From NCBI GenBank assembly GCA_947396885.1, contig OX377204.1, positions 22,637,706-22,701,705 on the forward strand: DNA of 64,000 nucleotides, given 5' to 3'. The translations under genes and the position numbers were made by a program. The DNA is from Heligmosomoides polygyrus polygyrus (taxonomy: Eukaryota; Nematoda; Chromadorea; Rhabditida; Heligmosomidae). Each line of letters opens with the position of its first letter. The first letter of the stretch is position 1. Below the pieces are notes generated by a model. That model worked only from the letters and a program-made list of their open reading frames with translations, searched no databases and had not been told where the DNA came from. Shown in pieces: positions 33,994 to 44,165 of this stretch.

Positions 33994-34935
33994 CTGAAGA
34001 AATATATACTCCTAATAGTACGAAAATTAAAGAGTTAATAAATAGACATAATATATGCATCACTAGTTTTAACTTAAGTTCTGTCAGTAATAGCATTATT
34101 CCTTTTATTTATTGTATTCCTAAGCTTCATAAAAATCCAGTTAAGTTTAGATTTATAACTGGTGCATCAAACAATAGTGTCAAACCCCCTATTGAATTGG
34201 CTATTATTCTTACACATATCAGGAGTCACTTCAAAAATTATGCTTACCATGTTCTGTGTAACAATGGCTGTGTTAAAAATTTTTGGTCCATTAACGACAT
34301 TAACATATCTAGTGAAATATGTTCACTTAATAATGTAAATCTTAAGCTTTATTCTGCTGACTTCGCAGATATGTTTACAAATATCCCCCATAACACAATT
34401 ATTAAAAATATCACAGAAATCATGAATATTTGTATTAAAAATGCTAACAAAATCTTTCTATTAGTAAACAAATACAAAACTTTTTATAGTGACTTACCTT
34501 CTCAAAATGATCATTACAGATCTTATAAAAAGAAGATGTAATATATTTGCTGGATTTCTTATTAAAGAATGCTTACTGCATACTTGGCAATTCTACATAT
34601 AGACAAATTAAAGGAGTTCAACAAGGTGGTAATGCCAGCCCAATTAAAGCTGATCTTACCCTAAGTTTATTTGAATTTAAAAGCTCATCTAACAGCTTTC
34701 TATTAAAAAACTTTTCCTTCCTTACAGATACATGGATGACATATTATTCATACATAATTTAGAGAATAGTTACATTGAAAAGAAATTACTGCATACTTAT
34801 CAAAATTGTTTAAGTTTAACAAAAACTAACGTCGATGACAAAATATGTAACTTTTTAGACTTTACTATTACAGTAGTCGGTGAAAGATTGTACACTAAAC
34901 AATATAATAAAACAGATTTTTCAATTTCAGAATAA
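33994..34935 (+). pseudogene. Reverse transcriptase of the Penelope-like element
   Basis: Motifs appear in the order expected for Penelope-type RT: 'FIYCIPKLHKNPVKFRFITG' (fingers), 'YSADFADMFTNIPH' (motif A with catalytic Asp), 'KGVQQGGNASPIKADLTL' (motif B) and 'YMDDILFIH' (motif C, catalytic Asp pair, at 34729), then 'CNFLDFTI'. The frame breaks after 34541 and again near 34730, so three fragments cover it. The thumb-like segment continues to 35315 ('FPYSSTYTSQVLKKSIKYAE', 'FINRLNSLINNVLKLEY'). It synthesises cDNA from the nicked target in intact relatives. Confidence 0.88.
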
Positions 34936-35359
34936 CTAGATTTCCTTATAGCTCAACTTATACCAGTCAAGTACTTAAGAAATCAATAAAATATGCTGAG
35001 ACTCTACGTATTTCTAGAAATTGTACGAAAAAATAAGATTTTATAAATAGATTGAATAGTTTAATTAATAACGTACTAAAGTTGGAATATAGCAAAAAAA
35101 TATTATCAAAGCAATCATCTCTTGCATTTTTAATAATAAAAACATTTCCCATAAATATGAACTTCCCAATTCCTTTAAAGCAACCCACAAGTTTGTATAT
35201 ACAGTATTTCAACAATTTCTATAATAAATCTGCTTTAATAAAAAATCTCCTGTTTACATTCTCATTTGTTTACATTCTCATTAGTTTACTTTCCCATAAT
35301 TTTACATTACTATAATTTGATCACCCAGTCAGTACCCATTGCACTTTCCCGCTAATACT

Positions 35360-35525
35360 TTGATCTCACTTGCATATAAATAACCCCCACACTGTCTCCT
35401 CTACGCTACCACTCCCTGCCCTACTGATGAACCTCCGGGAGTAATGGTAGCTGTCTATCGTCTTTAATATCCTGTATAGGGCTAAGAGGTGAAACAGGAT
35501 ATTTCTTACTTTTAGTTCTGCATTT
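35360..35525 (+). other. Possible decayed hammerhead-ribozyme-like segment
   Basis: Just 3' of the Penelope-like RT, CTGATGA (near 35426) is preceded by GCCCTA, which can pair with TAGGGC near 35476, itself preceded by GTA (a permissible NUH site). A GAAAC box with a perfect 10-bp helix partner (AATATCCTGT / ACAGGATATT) follows. The order of boxes does not satisfy any one hammerhead permutation and the stem II junction is not GAAA, so I rate it as suggestive only. Penelope-like elements commonly carry hammerheads in their terminal repeats. Confidence 0.2.
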
Positions 35526-35554
35526 CTTTAAGTGTCACATTAAATTCTTCTAAT

Positions 35555-35945
35555 TTATTGCTAGGGGGGTTTCTGTCATGCCTGGCCTGTGCCAACTCAT
35601 GTAATTCTTTCGTTTCTCTTTCAACCAACAGGCACGGAAACCGACGTTTCTATGCTCGACACGACACGAGAGGATGATATCTTTCATGCTGAGGCCTAAT
35701 TTGATATCCAGCATGATATCTTTCCAGCTGAAGCTTAATTTTTGCAATGTGATGTTTCGCTAGGGGGTTTTCGCCAAGCATGTCCTCATTGATGCATTTC
35801 TTTCGTTCCTCCTTCCTTCCACAGGCACGGAAACCGACGTTTCTGTGCTCGACACCACACGAGAGTTTTCTGGTGACGCGTTCAACACGGAATCGTCTTA
35901 TCTGAGGCCCAATTTTTGCAAACTGATGTTTTCCTAGGGGGTATC
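35555..35945. repeat. Direct duplication, two units of about 195 bp
   Basis: Unit 1 (35555-35750) and unit 2 (35755-35945) both have GCTAGGGGG, TTCTTTCGTT, then ACAGGCACGGAAACCGACG, TGCTCGACAC and a CTGAGGCC..AATTT stretch. The second ends in another CTAGGGGG copy. They differ by many substitutions. No coding sequence was recognised; an acceptor-like CCTTCCACAG precedes GCACGGAAACC, but no donor partner was found. Confidence 0.75.
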
Positions 35946-36121
35946 GTATATGCGCTGATTCGCTTTGGTCTAGGTACCTATAGCTTATATATCTGCTTTC
36001 TAGCAGCAGTGCGATGAGAGTGGCGGTCATCATCATGCTTGAGGACATCCAGCTCGGCGGTGAACGCGCATCTTCTTCTTCTTCTTCTTCTTCTTCTTCT
36101 TCTTCTTCTTGTTCTTGTTCT

Positions 36122-38154
36122 TCAGCGTTTGTCCCGCTTCGTCGCGTGGTCCGCTCTTCTGGTGTCATGACGCCACCTTTCCCGGTCATGCGCTTGATCA
36201 GGGTGGACGCCAGTTACTTTCATGTCCATGTGTAACGTATCCGACCAACGCTGCTTCGGGCGTCCTCTAGGCCGCTTTCCTGACAATTCCAACTCAAGGC
36301 CTATCTTGCGGACGCTGTCTTCCTTTCCACGCAGAACGTGGCCGTACCATTGTAAGCGAGCTTCGCGCATCTTGTCCGCTATCGGCGCGACACCGAACTT
36401 CTGCCGAATAGCATCATTTCAGATGCGGTCCATGCGAGTGACTCCAGCCGTCCAGCGCAGAATCTTCGCTCCATGACGCTGAGGCGCGTTTCAACTTCCT
36501 TGGTCGCAGGCCAACACTCAGCGTCGTACATCACTACCGGCCGCACGACTGTTCTGTAGATCTTCGACTTCAAGCGCTCTGGTATCTTCCTATCGCAGAG
36601 CACACCAGTCAACGAGCGCCACTTGGTCCAAGCTGCACTCACGCGTGAGTTCACTTCAACCATCAGACCCCCGTCAGATGCTGTTGCTGATCCCAGGTAT
36701 TTAAACAGTGAAGTGCGCGCAAGCTCAGTACCGTTAATCTTAATGGAGCCGGACTCGCTTACGTCAGTTGTTAAGCACTCGGTCTTCTTGGCGTTCAATT
36801 TGAGTCCGAATATAGCCAGGCGGTCGCACCAAGCTTGCACCTGCCGCACGAGATCATCCTTATCTTCGCAAGCAAGCATCACGTCATCAGCATAGAGCAA
36901 TGTCTATGGGACAGGCTTCTGAAGATCTCGTGTAATGGCATCCATGACGACAACAAAGAGAAGCGGAGAAAGCGCTGAACCTTGGTGTACCCCAACAGAG
37001 ATGGGAAACTACATTGAGGTTCCAGCTGCAGCTTGCACTCTACTCTTTGGGCAAAAGTAGAGCATCCGCACCCACTCTATAAGTTCCTCAGGTACGTTGT
37101 GTTGTCGCAAGGCGTACCATATAACCTCACGCGGTACGCGGTCGAAGGCCTTCTCCAAGTCGAGAAAGGCTATATGCATCGGCTTCTGTTTCTCGCGATG
37201 CTTCTCCACCAGGAGGCGGGGGGCGTGTATAGCATCAATGGTTCCACAACCAGCTACGAAGCCGCACTGGTTTTCCGAGAGCTTGACGATTTCACGAATT
37301 CGTCTATCGAGGATTCGCTCGAAGATCTTCATGCTGTGCGAAAGCAAGCGAATCGGACGATAATTGGAGCAGTCTGCAGGACTGCCTTTCTTCTTACAAA
37401 TCTGAATCGTCGTACTGTTGTGCCAACACTCCGGTACTTTCTTCTCCTTCACTACCTGGTTGAAGAATTCAGCCAACCACTCAGCAGCATACCAGATCTT
37501 CGACTTCCAAACATCGACTGCCAGATCATCCGGTCTTGTAGCCCTGCATGGCTTCATCTTTCTCAGAGCCGCTTCTGTTTTCTCCACGGTGATCTTGTGA
37601 ACGGAACCGTGAAGAGAACCCACAGAAGGGATGGCCGGGTGTGGAAAATCCATAGTGGAAATTTCCTCAAAGTAATCACGCCATCGCTTCAGCGCTTTTT
37701 TGCGGTCTGTCAGAAGATGGCAGCTCTCATCATTGATGCCAAAGAACTTTTTAATATCCTCGGTTTGGCGATGGCGTGTCTTAGCAAGTCGGTACAAATA
37801 CCGCTCACCAACGCGCGACTCGAGCTTTTCGTTGACATCACTATAACGAGTGGCTTTCGCAACAGCCACGGCTTTCTTTGCAGCCTTCTTTGCCTTCTGA
37901 TACTTCTGCCAGTTGTCGGCTGTTTTATCGCTGAGAAACACATAAAGCGATTTCTTCTCTCTTGCCTTCGCTTTCACATCGTCCTTCCACAGCCATGTCT
38001 GCTTGTCGACTTTGCGTCGCCCAGGCTTCGTTATGCCGAGTTCCAACCTTGCGCCTTGACGAATCGCGTCGGTTGCTTTCTCCCAAGTTTCGTCGACAGT
38101 CGTGACTGTCGGCAACCGTACGCGGGAAATCACAGCTGCTTCATTCTCTTTCAT
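36122..38154 (-). pseudogene. Reverse transcriptase and C-terminal part of RTE family A
   Basis: The 381-aa block 37009-38154 carries 'YRPIRLLSHSMKIFERIL', 'NQCGFVAGCGTIDAIHA' and motif A 'IAFLDLEKAFDRVPREVIW'. After a stop, 'GVHQGSALSPLLFVVVMD' (motif B) and, after another stop, 'LLYADDVMLA' (motif C, catalytic Asp pair, 36870-36900) follow in the same frame. Then come 'GLKLNAKKTECL' and 'FKYLGSATASDG', and after a frameshift near 36375, 'REARLQWYGHVLR' and 'GRPKQRWSDTLHMD'. Stops are all TAG at probable Trp or Glu codons by comparison with the copy at 63225-64000. Confidence 0.9.
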
Positions 38155-38157
38155 TCG

Positions 38158-38909
38158 CTACCACTTGATTCTTGCAGCACCGCATCGCTCAACCTGCCGC
38201 ACCCTCGGAGGGGTGATCTTAAAGGTGCACACCAGCGGCCGATGCTGTGGGGCGACCGTCTCATACGGCACGATCTTCGCGTCTGTGACAAGGCTTCGGT
38301 CGCGATCCTTGACAAGGACAAAGTCTATCTGAGACTTGGAGCTCCGACTATAGTATGAGATAAGGTGGGAGTCGCGTTTTCGGAAAACGATATTCACAAT
38401 GGTGAGATTATGCGATTCAACATACTCAAGAATGCGCTCACCATCGGCGTTACGAGACCCGTATTCGATATCACCATGACAGCTGTACCCGTCCTTCGCA
38501 GCACCTACGTGCCCATAGGTCACCAGCGACTATGATGACATCTTTGTACCTCTGCTGTCTTCTCATCAAGCAGGCTCCAAAACTCTTCCTTGGCTTGATC
38601 GGAGCAGCCACTCTGCGGAGCATATGCAGAGAAGAAGTGATAGAGTCGCTCCTTCGCGGCGACAACGATCTTCATCAGCCGATCGTCATAGCGTTCAAAG
38701 CTTACAATCAAGTCACGAAATCGTTCGGAGACGATTATTCCGACATCACTGGTGGTCCTGGGACTTCCGCATAGAACGGCCTTGAAGCCACGTCCTATGT
38801 CCCTTGACTTGCTGCAGGACCACCTCGTCTCCTGCACCGCACAGAAATCAACTCTTCTTCGCTCCAGTGCTTCAACCAACTCGCACGATCGGCCCGTCAA
38901 CGTACCCAC
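38158..38909 (-). pseudogene. Apurinic-type endonuclease domain of RTE family A
   Basis: Conserved blocks are 'VQETRW' (catalytic Glu), 'FFSAYAPQSG', 'VIIVAGDL' (Asp), 'SQIDFVLVKDRD' and 'VAPQHRPLVCTF', which ends with the catalytic His box. It starts 'MGTLTGRSCELVEALERRRV' at 38909. One frameshift around 38520 splits it into 38520-38909 and 38158-38523. The enzyme would nick target DNA to start target-primed reverse transcription. Sequences like this are often annotated as craniofacial development protein 2-like in invertebrate genomes; that label is misleading. Confidence 0.88.
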
Positions 38910-39250
38910 ATTCAGCGTTGCTACGCGGGTCCTGCCTACGTTACGGGACTTTCGGACTAGCTCAGTGCCCCCCCCCCCGATGCTGTCCTCGCATCAGGGA
39001 CCCTCGCATACTTTCCACACTCGCCGGGCTCTGCGAGTGCGCGTCGGCTCCCGCGGACGCCGTAGCACAATCTCGAAAAACTTGACTTATCACACACCAT
39101 GTGATGTGACATGAGTGTTCGTATGCCGGCCTGTCACAGGGGCCTGTCGCCTGCATCCGAGTGTCCGTGCTTAGCTCAGCTCACAAAGCGAGCAGTTTCC
39201 AGTGGCACCACGTGGAGGAACGGACATCGCCACCGGCGGTGAACGCGCAT

Positions 39251-39770
39251 AAGTCGGAGAAGTCAATGATTTCAATCCTTCCCAACGGCCCTCTTTAGGG
39301 CCACAATCGTGACATATACGAATCTCAAAAGAACTCATTACGAGAGCAAGAGTGGATTGATAATAGTGGTCTGAATAAATCTGTGCCTCAATTGAATTGT
39401 TCCTTGTTATGATAGTGGTTGCGTACCAACATTCAGACCTTTTTTTAGCAAAAAAGGTGGCATTGAAAACGCGCTCCGATACTAAAATTGCGCTCCGTTG
39501 CTACAAGGCACCCTATGCACTGGCAGTGTGACAGAAAGTACAGCCGCTGTTCTGCGGACCGGGAAATTTCGTTTTGCGTGTCAAAGGGTTCATAAGGCAG
39601 CCGTTAGACTCTAGGTGAAGCCTAGGGGGTTGTGGTGAGTGAGCAAGGGGGTGAGAGGAAGATCGCACGCTCCCCAGCAGGGGACGGGTGTACCTCCTAA
39701 CCGTCCTCCCCAAACTCCTGTCAACGCCGTCGTCGACAACAAGCGACGCGTCGCAGTATAACATAGGCGT
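39251..39770. other. No gene recognised
   Basis: Short stretch between the RTE target site and the AT-rich foldback. No coding or repeat signal was recognised. Confidence 0.4.
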
Positions 39771-40535
39771 AAGACTTTTGAAATCAAAACGACCTTCAGG
39801 TAGGTTAAACTGCAGACTCAGTAAGATGGTTAGAATAATTTTTCGTTCAAGAAGAACTTGGTGTAACTTTCTTTGATATTTTTTAGTTTATCTGCCCCAA
39901 TAAGTGTTCTATTTTTGTGAGATTTTTACTTTTAGGGAAAAAACTATAAATCAAAATTTGTTTGAAATGCAAAAAGGAATCAATCGTTGAGTGCATTAAA
40001 AGAAGAGAGCGCGCAGAGCAGTCGATTAGTTCGATGCCATTTTTATTTGATTGATTGTGTAAACGTCACTTACATGAGCCATCAAAGTGACAATATTTGT
40101 TTTTTTTACATTTGTCTTTAATGTATCTTTAATAGATGGGAACCTTCATTCAAAGAGATTCTGCTATCAATCGAAGAAAAATCGCGTCGTCTCGGAAGAG
40201 GACACAGCTCAATCTCTTTTTTTCCGAAAAAATGGCCGCCTTCTTACTTTTTGAAATAAGCCTCAAATCATCAATTTTCTACGAAACATTAAAATTTTAC
40301 AAAATTTCAAGCAATAGGATCACTTATAAGGTAGATGAATTAAAACTTCAAAGAAAGTTATACTGTAGACAAAAGAATATTTTAAACTTTTTTTAGAGGT
40401 TATAGTTCAATGTAGAAGAAGTTCATTTTTCTTTGGAACAGTTTGCTTTGATTTCATATGTCTTCATCTGCAAAAGTGTCCTATTTGATTTGAAAAATGA
40501 CCAATTTAACAATCTGACATAAAAATGGTATATTT
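39770..40535. mobile_element. AT-rich foldback element, copy 2
   Basis: Related to 22545-23317 but in opposite orientation. It shares AGGTAGGTTAAACTGCA, AAGATGGTTAGAATAATTTTT and a TTTGATTTCATATGTCTTC-type end segment. Terminal pairing is less clear than in copy 1. Non-coding. Confidence 0.55.
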
Positions 40536-41565
40536 ACCGGAGGGTGTAGTTCCACATAATATTCCTCAAACATCGGTCGTTATACATACATATAGCTTAT
40601 CGCAATGACATCTGTCCAAAGAAAGCAGCAATCAGCGACAAAGGTCTTTTCCGATTCCACCCCTTCCCCCTAGTTCTCCAGCTTAGTCTATGTGGACCGC
40701 ACGCTGGTATTGTTTTGTTCCAGCAGCGTGACTCGACGAAAACGATCAAATTCAAATTTTTCTGATTTACATTGTTGGGCGACGAGGATATGGCGCGGGC
40801 CTGTCCCAAGTGAAAAACATTCTGCACCGTCCGTGTCGCATCAACACTACGTATGATACCTTCTCACACCTCGTATTTCTCAATTCCTCCACTACTTTAA
40901 CTCCTTTAACCGCGATAGTTTCTAGCGATTTGAAAGCCACTGGATTTCCTAGCATTTGTTATTGGAACTCGAAAATAACCTCTAAAATCAGTTTTTTACT
41001 CCAAACTTTGTTGTCAGTGAGGTGCTTACGACGCCTCGATGTTATACGCTTTATATTGCATAGTTTGCAGAAATAGATGAGCGATCAGGGTTCAATCTAA
41101 ATTGATTCTGTCCCAATTTGAACAGTTTATGGAAAACTGATTGCTTTTTTTGAAGAAACGAGCTACACGTCATGGTAGCATACCTAAAATGAAGGAAGGT
41201 TAGAAACTGCATTAAAAACTAGGACCTTCTCATGAATGAGGGCAGCATTCTGAGGGTGCGTGCCAACTAATCAGGCGCGCCGGCCAGAATGTAAGTCTGT
41301 GGTCGTTACTCCGATTCCGCTTGATCGGGCTTATTCTCAGCATGGACTAAAAATTGTAGTTTGATTTGATTTGATCTATTTCGGAGACAAAAACACAAAA
41401 ATCGTAGATCAAAATAGCTAAAAGAATTCCGACAGGTGATAAGAAGGGGGAGTGGGAGGGGAGAAAGTTACATTACAGCATAAGGTATATAAGGTACTCC
41501 GCTCTATTCTTATGCAGGGCAACGGCCATAGTTAAAGGTGGTTTTTTACACAGCTTGATTTTCAG
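40536..41565. other. Intergenic region upstream of membrane-protein gene 3
   Basis: No gene was recognised. It should contain the promoter of the gene starting at 41611. A 88-codon open frame (40810-41076) has no recognised domain. Confidence 0.4.
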
Positions 41566-41610
41566 AGAGAAAATTATCTGCTTACCGCTTGCTCGATCGT
41601 CTTATCAACT

Positions 41611-43080
41611 ATGGAACCCATTTCTCCGATTCTTTCCTTTAACTCAACGCTGGACGAAGAGCTATCGTTGTTCACGGAATCTACAGCTATATCTGGTGAG
41701 GTTCCTGGCTTATTTATACCTCTACTAGTAGTCAACAGGGCTAACGGATGATCTGATCACTAGCTGAAACTCTGCCAGAAAAAACGTTCTGCATTGTGTT
41801 GCTGTGATCCCTCTGTCAACATATATCCAACCTCAAACTCTTGGATCTATCCTAGTCGGAGAGAGAAGGCACTGCTAGAAAAGCGGGACAAACACAAGCA
41901 GTGTGGCCTGTCGCGGCCAGGAGGTTGTAAGGAAAGCTCCTCTTGTGGGCTAGCTCAGTGTGTTGTCATTGTAATGGTTAGCTTTATTTTGACACCGTTA
42001 TGCAACAGACGGAGCAAAATCCCCTCCTCCTACCCTCTAGGGCAAACCCAAACCTTCATCTGCGAAGATACTTGATATAGTCGACAGATCCGAATAGTAG
42101 TGACACAGCCGATCGATACTGCTCACTGCACAAAAGCTCGACACTTTAAAATCAAAAGCGGAGAAAAATCGATAAAAACAATCGATAATGGTTGATACAT
42201 AGATCGGTGCTTTTCACTCGTTGCAATCCCTATCCTCAGTGGGCCAGCAGAGGTAAATAATATCTGTCGTGTCTGTGGAATCATCTGTCAAGATGCAAAA
42301 CACAGTCAATGATTTTTGTACTACGTTAAACAGTACAATGTACTGACAGATGGACAGACGGACAGATGCAGAGACAGACAGACGGAGATACACATAGACG
42401 CTAGCTCTGGGCAGCGTTTAAACTCCAGATAGCGAGCGGCGTAGCGTTACAATATCTATCCGTATCGACTGGGTGGCGCAGAAGATCGATATTGATATGC
42501 AGCTTTCATAACGTCCAGCCGCTCCGTTTCGGAAGGATAAATCCCGCCTAACAGCGTAATTGCTCGTTGCTGCTATGGGAAGGCAACTAGGCTAGATTGG
42601 TTCAGTGGCAGCTAGTGCCCACTCGGAGCGCATTAATCGGCCTAGTTCAAATCCGTTTCCAGGCTAAGCAAGTGTCCATGATTTCCTAACTTGTCGAGTA
42701 CTAGTGGAATGAAAGCATTTTCGACACTTTCATTGCAGATTCGTGGAACTGGGTGCTCGGCATAGCATTTCTCGTCGCCGCCTTTGTATCCGGCGGACTG
42801 TGCGTCGGCATTCGAGCGCTTCTAAGAAGGCATTCGGCCGTTGTTCATGCTAAGAAAGAGGCAGCTCGAGCAGCTCGACGCAATAACCCAGGTGATTTCC
42901 ACTTCACGATCTCGAATTCTGCTGTTTCTTCTTCAAAAAGAGATGCCTTTGGGTCCCGCCCTCTTGACCCATCTACAATCTAGTTCAAAGCGGGAACAGA
43001 GCATCTACAACGAGACGATGAGACGTTTCAGCGTGGTTATTGCGGTACCGTCGCCACTCACTCTAAACCAGCTGGTGTAG
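41611..43080 (+). CDS. Small three-exon single-pass membrane protein, family member 3
   Basis: Exons are 41611-41695, 42739-42891 and 42941-43080, giving about 125 aa. Donors are GTGAGG and GTGATT; acceptors are CATTGCAG and TTCAAAAAG (the second is weak). Both introns are phase 1 (1043 and 49 nt). Exon 1 is 85 nt, the same length as in member 2, and has a sequon (NST). Exon 2 opens with 'DSWNWVLG', then a membrane span 'IAFLVAAFVSGGLCVGI', then a long basic segment ('RALLRRHSAVVHAKKEAA'). TTTTCAG at 41559-41565, 46 nt before the ATG, may accept a spliced leader. Without the second intron, the frame would end at 42983 instead. An alternative second exon with its own hydrophobic segment (42,925 upstream region, about 41919-42076) is discussed separately. 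Function unknown. Confidence 0.6.
41919..42076 (+). other. Possible alternative terminal exon within intron 1 of gene 3
   Basis: After a GCGGCCAG acceptor, a phase-compatible frame encodes 'GGCKESSSCGLAQCVVIVMV' and continues through a hydrophobic segment ('VVIVMVSFILTPLC'), then basic residues and a stop at about 42076. Joined to exon 1 of gene 3 it would give a shorter membrane protein. No donor is needed, as it ends in its own stop. Its resemblance to the family is only in the layout (short N-terminus, one span, basic flank). Confidence 0.3.
42582..42665 (+). pseudogene. tRNA-like relic in intron 1 of gene 3
   Basis: A consensus A box (TGGTTCAGTGG) is followed about 45 nt later by a B-box match (AGTTCAAATCC). 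The T stem and acceptor stem pair poorly, so this is probably a tRNA pseudogene or the head of a decayed SINE. Confidence 0.35.
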
Positions 43081-43249
43081 AGTGTCGGACACGATTGTAT
43101 ATCCCTTCGCAGAGCTATTGAGTAGCGCCAGAGAACTAGAACGTTTGGTAGCATCCCATAGTGCGGATGGAGCCGAACAAGGAACGTCTCACTGTCAAGA
43201 AGCCAGCTCGAGTCTCAACGTCTTCAGGAGATAGAGGTTTGTCTTACTA

Positions 43250-44165
43250 TTAGGGGGGGGGGGGAGGCAAAAGTAATGAGACAAGATGAAAAAAATCCTT
43301 GTCTCTTTATAACTCAGTTACAAATCAACGATGCTGAGGAATGTGTATGTCATCAAGGTCAAGGACTTGCTGCCATCGCTCAGCCAACTTCCTGATCCAA
43401 TACTTCCAGAACTGCTTGGGTCTGGTGTTGATCAACTGCTCGATATGGTTGTTAAGGACTGCTTGGGTTCTTGTGTCCCTCACGACCAGGAGGTCCCGTA
43501 GGCTCAAAAAGTAGTGGTAGTCGCGCGGAGAGATATCCGGCGAACACGCTTGTTGAGTCATGTGAACGTAGCCCAGCTGGGCCAGCTTATCCGTGGTCAC
43601 ATGCTCCCGATGGGGTGCGGCGTTGTCGAAGAGGAGGACCTTCTTGAAGCGCTGCGACAGAATAAGAGCGAGTCGCCGGTCCATCTCTTCTATTTCGTTC
43701 ACCATGGCGTTGGAGTCCAACATCGTGCTTTTGGTAAACAGCTTCCAGTACACCGGTCCATGGGCGCAGACCCAAAAGCTTTGAAGGTGCTTCTCGCCGT
43801 GAACATCCCGTCGAACGAAGGTCGGTAACAGGTCAACAGACCTCACCCAGACTGGCTGCTTGACAGGGCTAAGGTAGAAGACGTGCTTCTCATCCTGCGT
43901 GAACATTGAGTCCAGGCTGCTCGGGGTTTGGAATCGGGAGAGATTTGCGCGGCACAGGTCGACTCGTCAGACTGGGGTTTCGGCATGAGACAGGCTGGGG
44001 TTTTGGCATGCTTCTGGAAAGGGCGGAAGTGATAACTTCTCAGTTGGCCTTCATTAAGTACCACACAAACTTACAAATACGATAAGCAAGAAACCGGACT
44101 CCAGTCACGAAATATATGGACACGGGATGGACAGTCTCATTACTTTTGCCCCCTCCTCCCACTGA
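43250..44165 (-). mobile_element. mariner element, internally deleted
   Basis: TA dinucleotides flank the element at 43248-43249 and 44166-44167. Terminal inverted repeats share GGCAAAAGTAATGAGAC after a G-rich start (a 12-G tract at 43253 on the left, GGGAGGAGGGGG when the right end is inverted). At 916 bp it is about 0.4 kb shorter than a typical mariner. The deletion removes most of the N-terminal helix-turn-helix region. Confidence 0.88.
43325..43906 (-). pseudogene. mariner transposase, C-terminal catalytic half
   Basis: A 193-aa open frame with three catalytic aspartates in context: 'FTQDEKHVFYL', 'LLFDNAAPHREH' and 'SPDISPRDYHYF'. There are 34 residues between the second and third Asp, the DD34D signature of mariner. 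The C-terminal 'LAERWQQVLDLDDIHI' matches the family's usual end. The N-terminal DNA-binding region is absent apart from a short out-of-frame segment near 43910-44060, so the protein could not bind its ends. Confidence 0.9.

Larger units (their letters stand above)
29756..35320 (+). mobile_element. Penelope-like retroelement with N-terminal GIY-YIG (Naiad-type), nested insertions
   Basis: On one strand, in order, are a GIY-YIG endonuclease (29756-30136, continuing at 30441), a linker region (30690-31677), RT motifs (33994-34935) and an RT C-terminal thumb-like region (to about 35315). A SINE (30137-30428) and a LINE (31693-33978) interrupt it; both have target duplications, so the flanking parts were once contiguous. 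Canonical Penelope elements carry GIY-YIG after the RT; an endonuclease-first order with Cys residues inside the GIY-YIG core is known from Naiad/Chlamys elements. Several in-frame stops (TAA, TAG; I saw no TGA among those I checked) show it is dead. Base composition is much more AT-rich than its neighbours. Confidence 0.8.
36072..39233 (-). mobile_element. RTE-type LINE, nearly full length (family A)
   Basis: CGGCGGTGAACGCGCAT at 36055-36071 and 39234-39250 is a perfect 17-bp target duplication, defining a 3162-bp element, the normal RTE size. On the minus strand the 5' UTR is about 38910-39233. It is followed by one long ORF for an endonuclease-RT polyprotein, and the 3' end is a (GAA)n tract (36072-36110, seen as CTT on +). 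Damage is light: I count three in-frame TAG stops (near 38158, 37009 and 36902) and two frameshifts (near 38520 and 36375). Fragments of the same family are at 5489, 55385 and 63225. Confidence 0.93.

Noticed and set aside
29756..34935. Selenocysteine (TGA) recoding in the Penelope-like ORF, as reported for some Naiad elements
   Set aside because: The in-frame stops I checked are TAA or TAG, so there is no sign of TGA recoding here.
35650..36235. Glu-rich and Ser-rich ORFs around 36072-36110
   Set aside because: They translate the (GAA)n / (CTT)n tail of the RTE LINE.
37033..38358. 441-codon plus-strand ORF
   Set aside because: It is antisense to the RTE reverse transcriptase, which has clear motifs on the minus strand.
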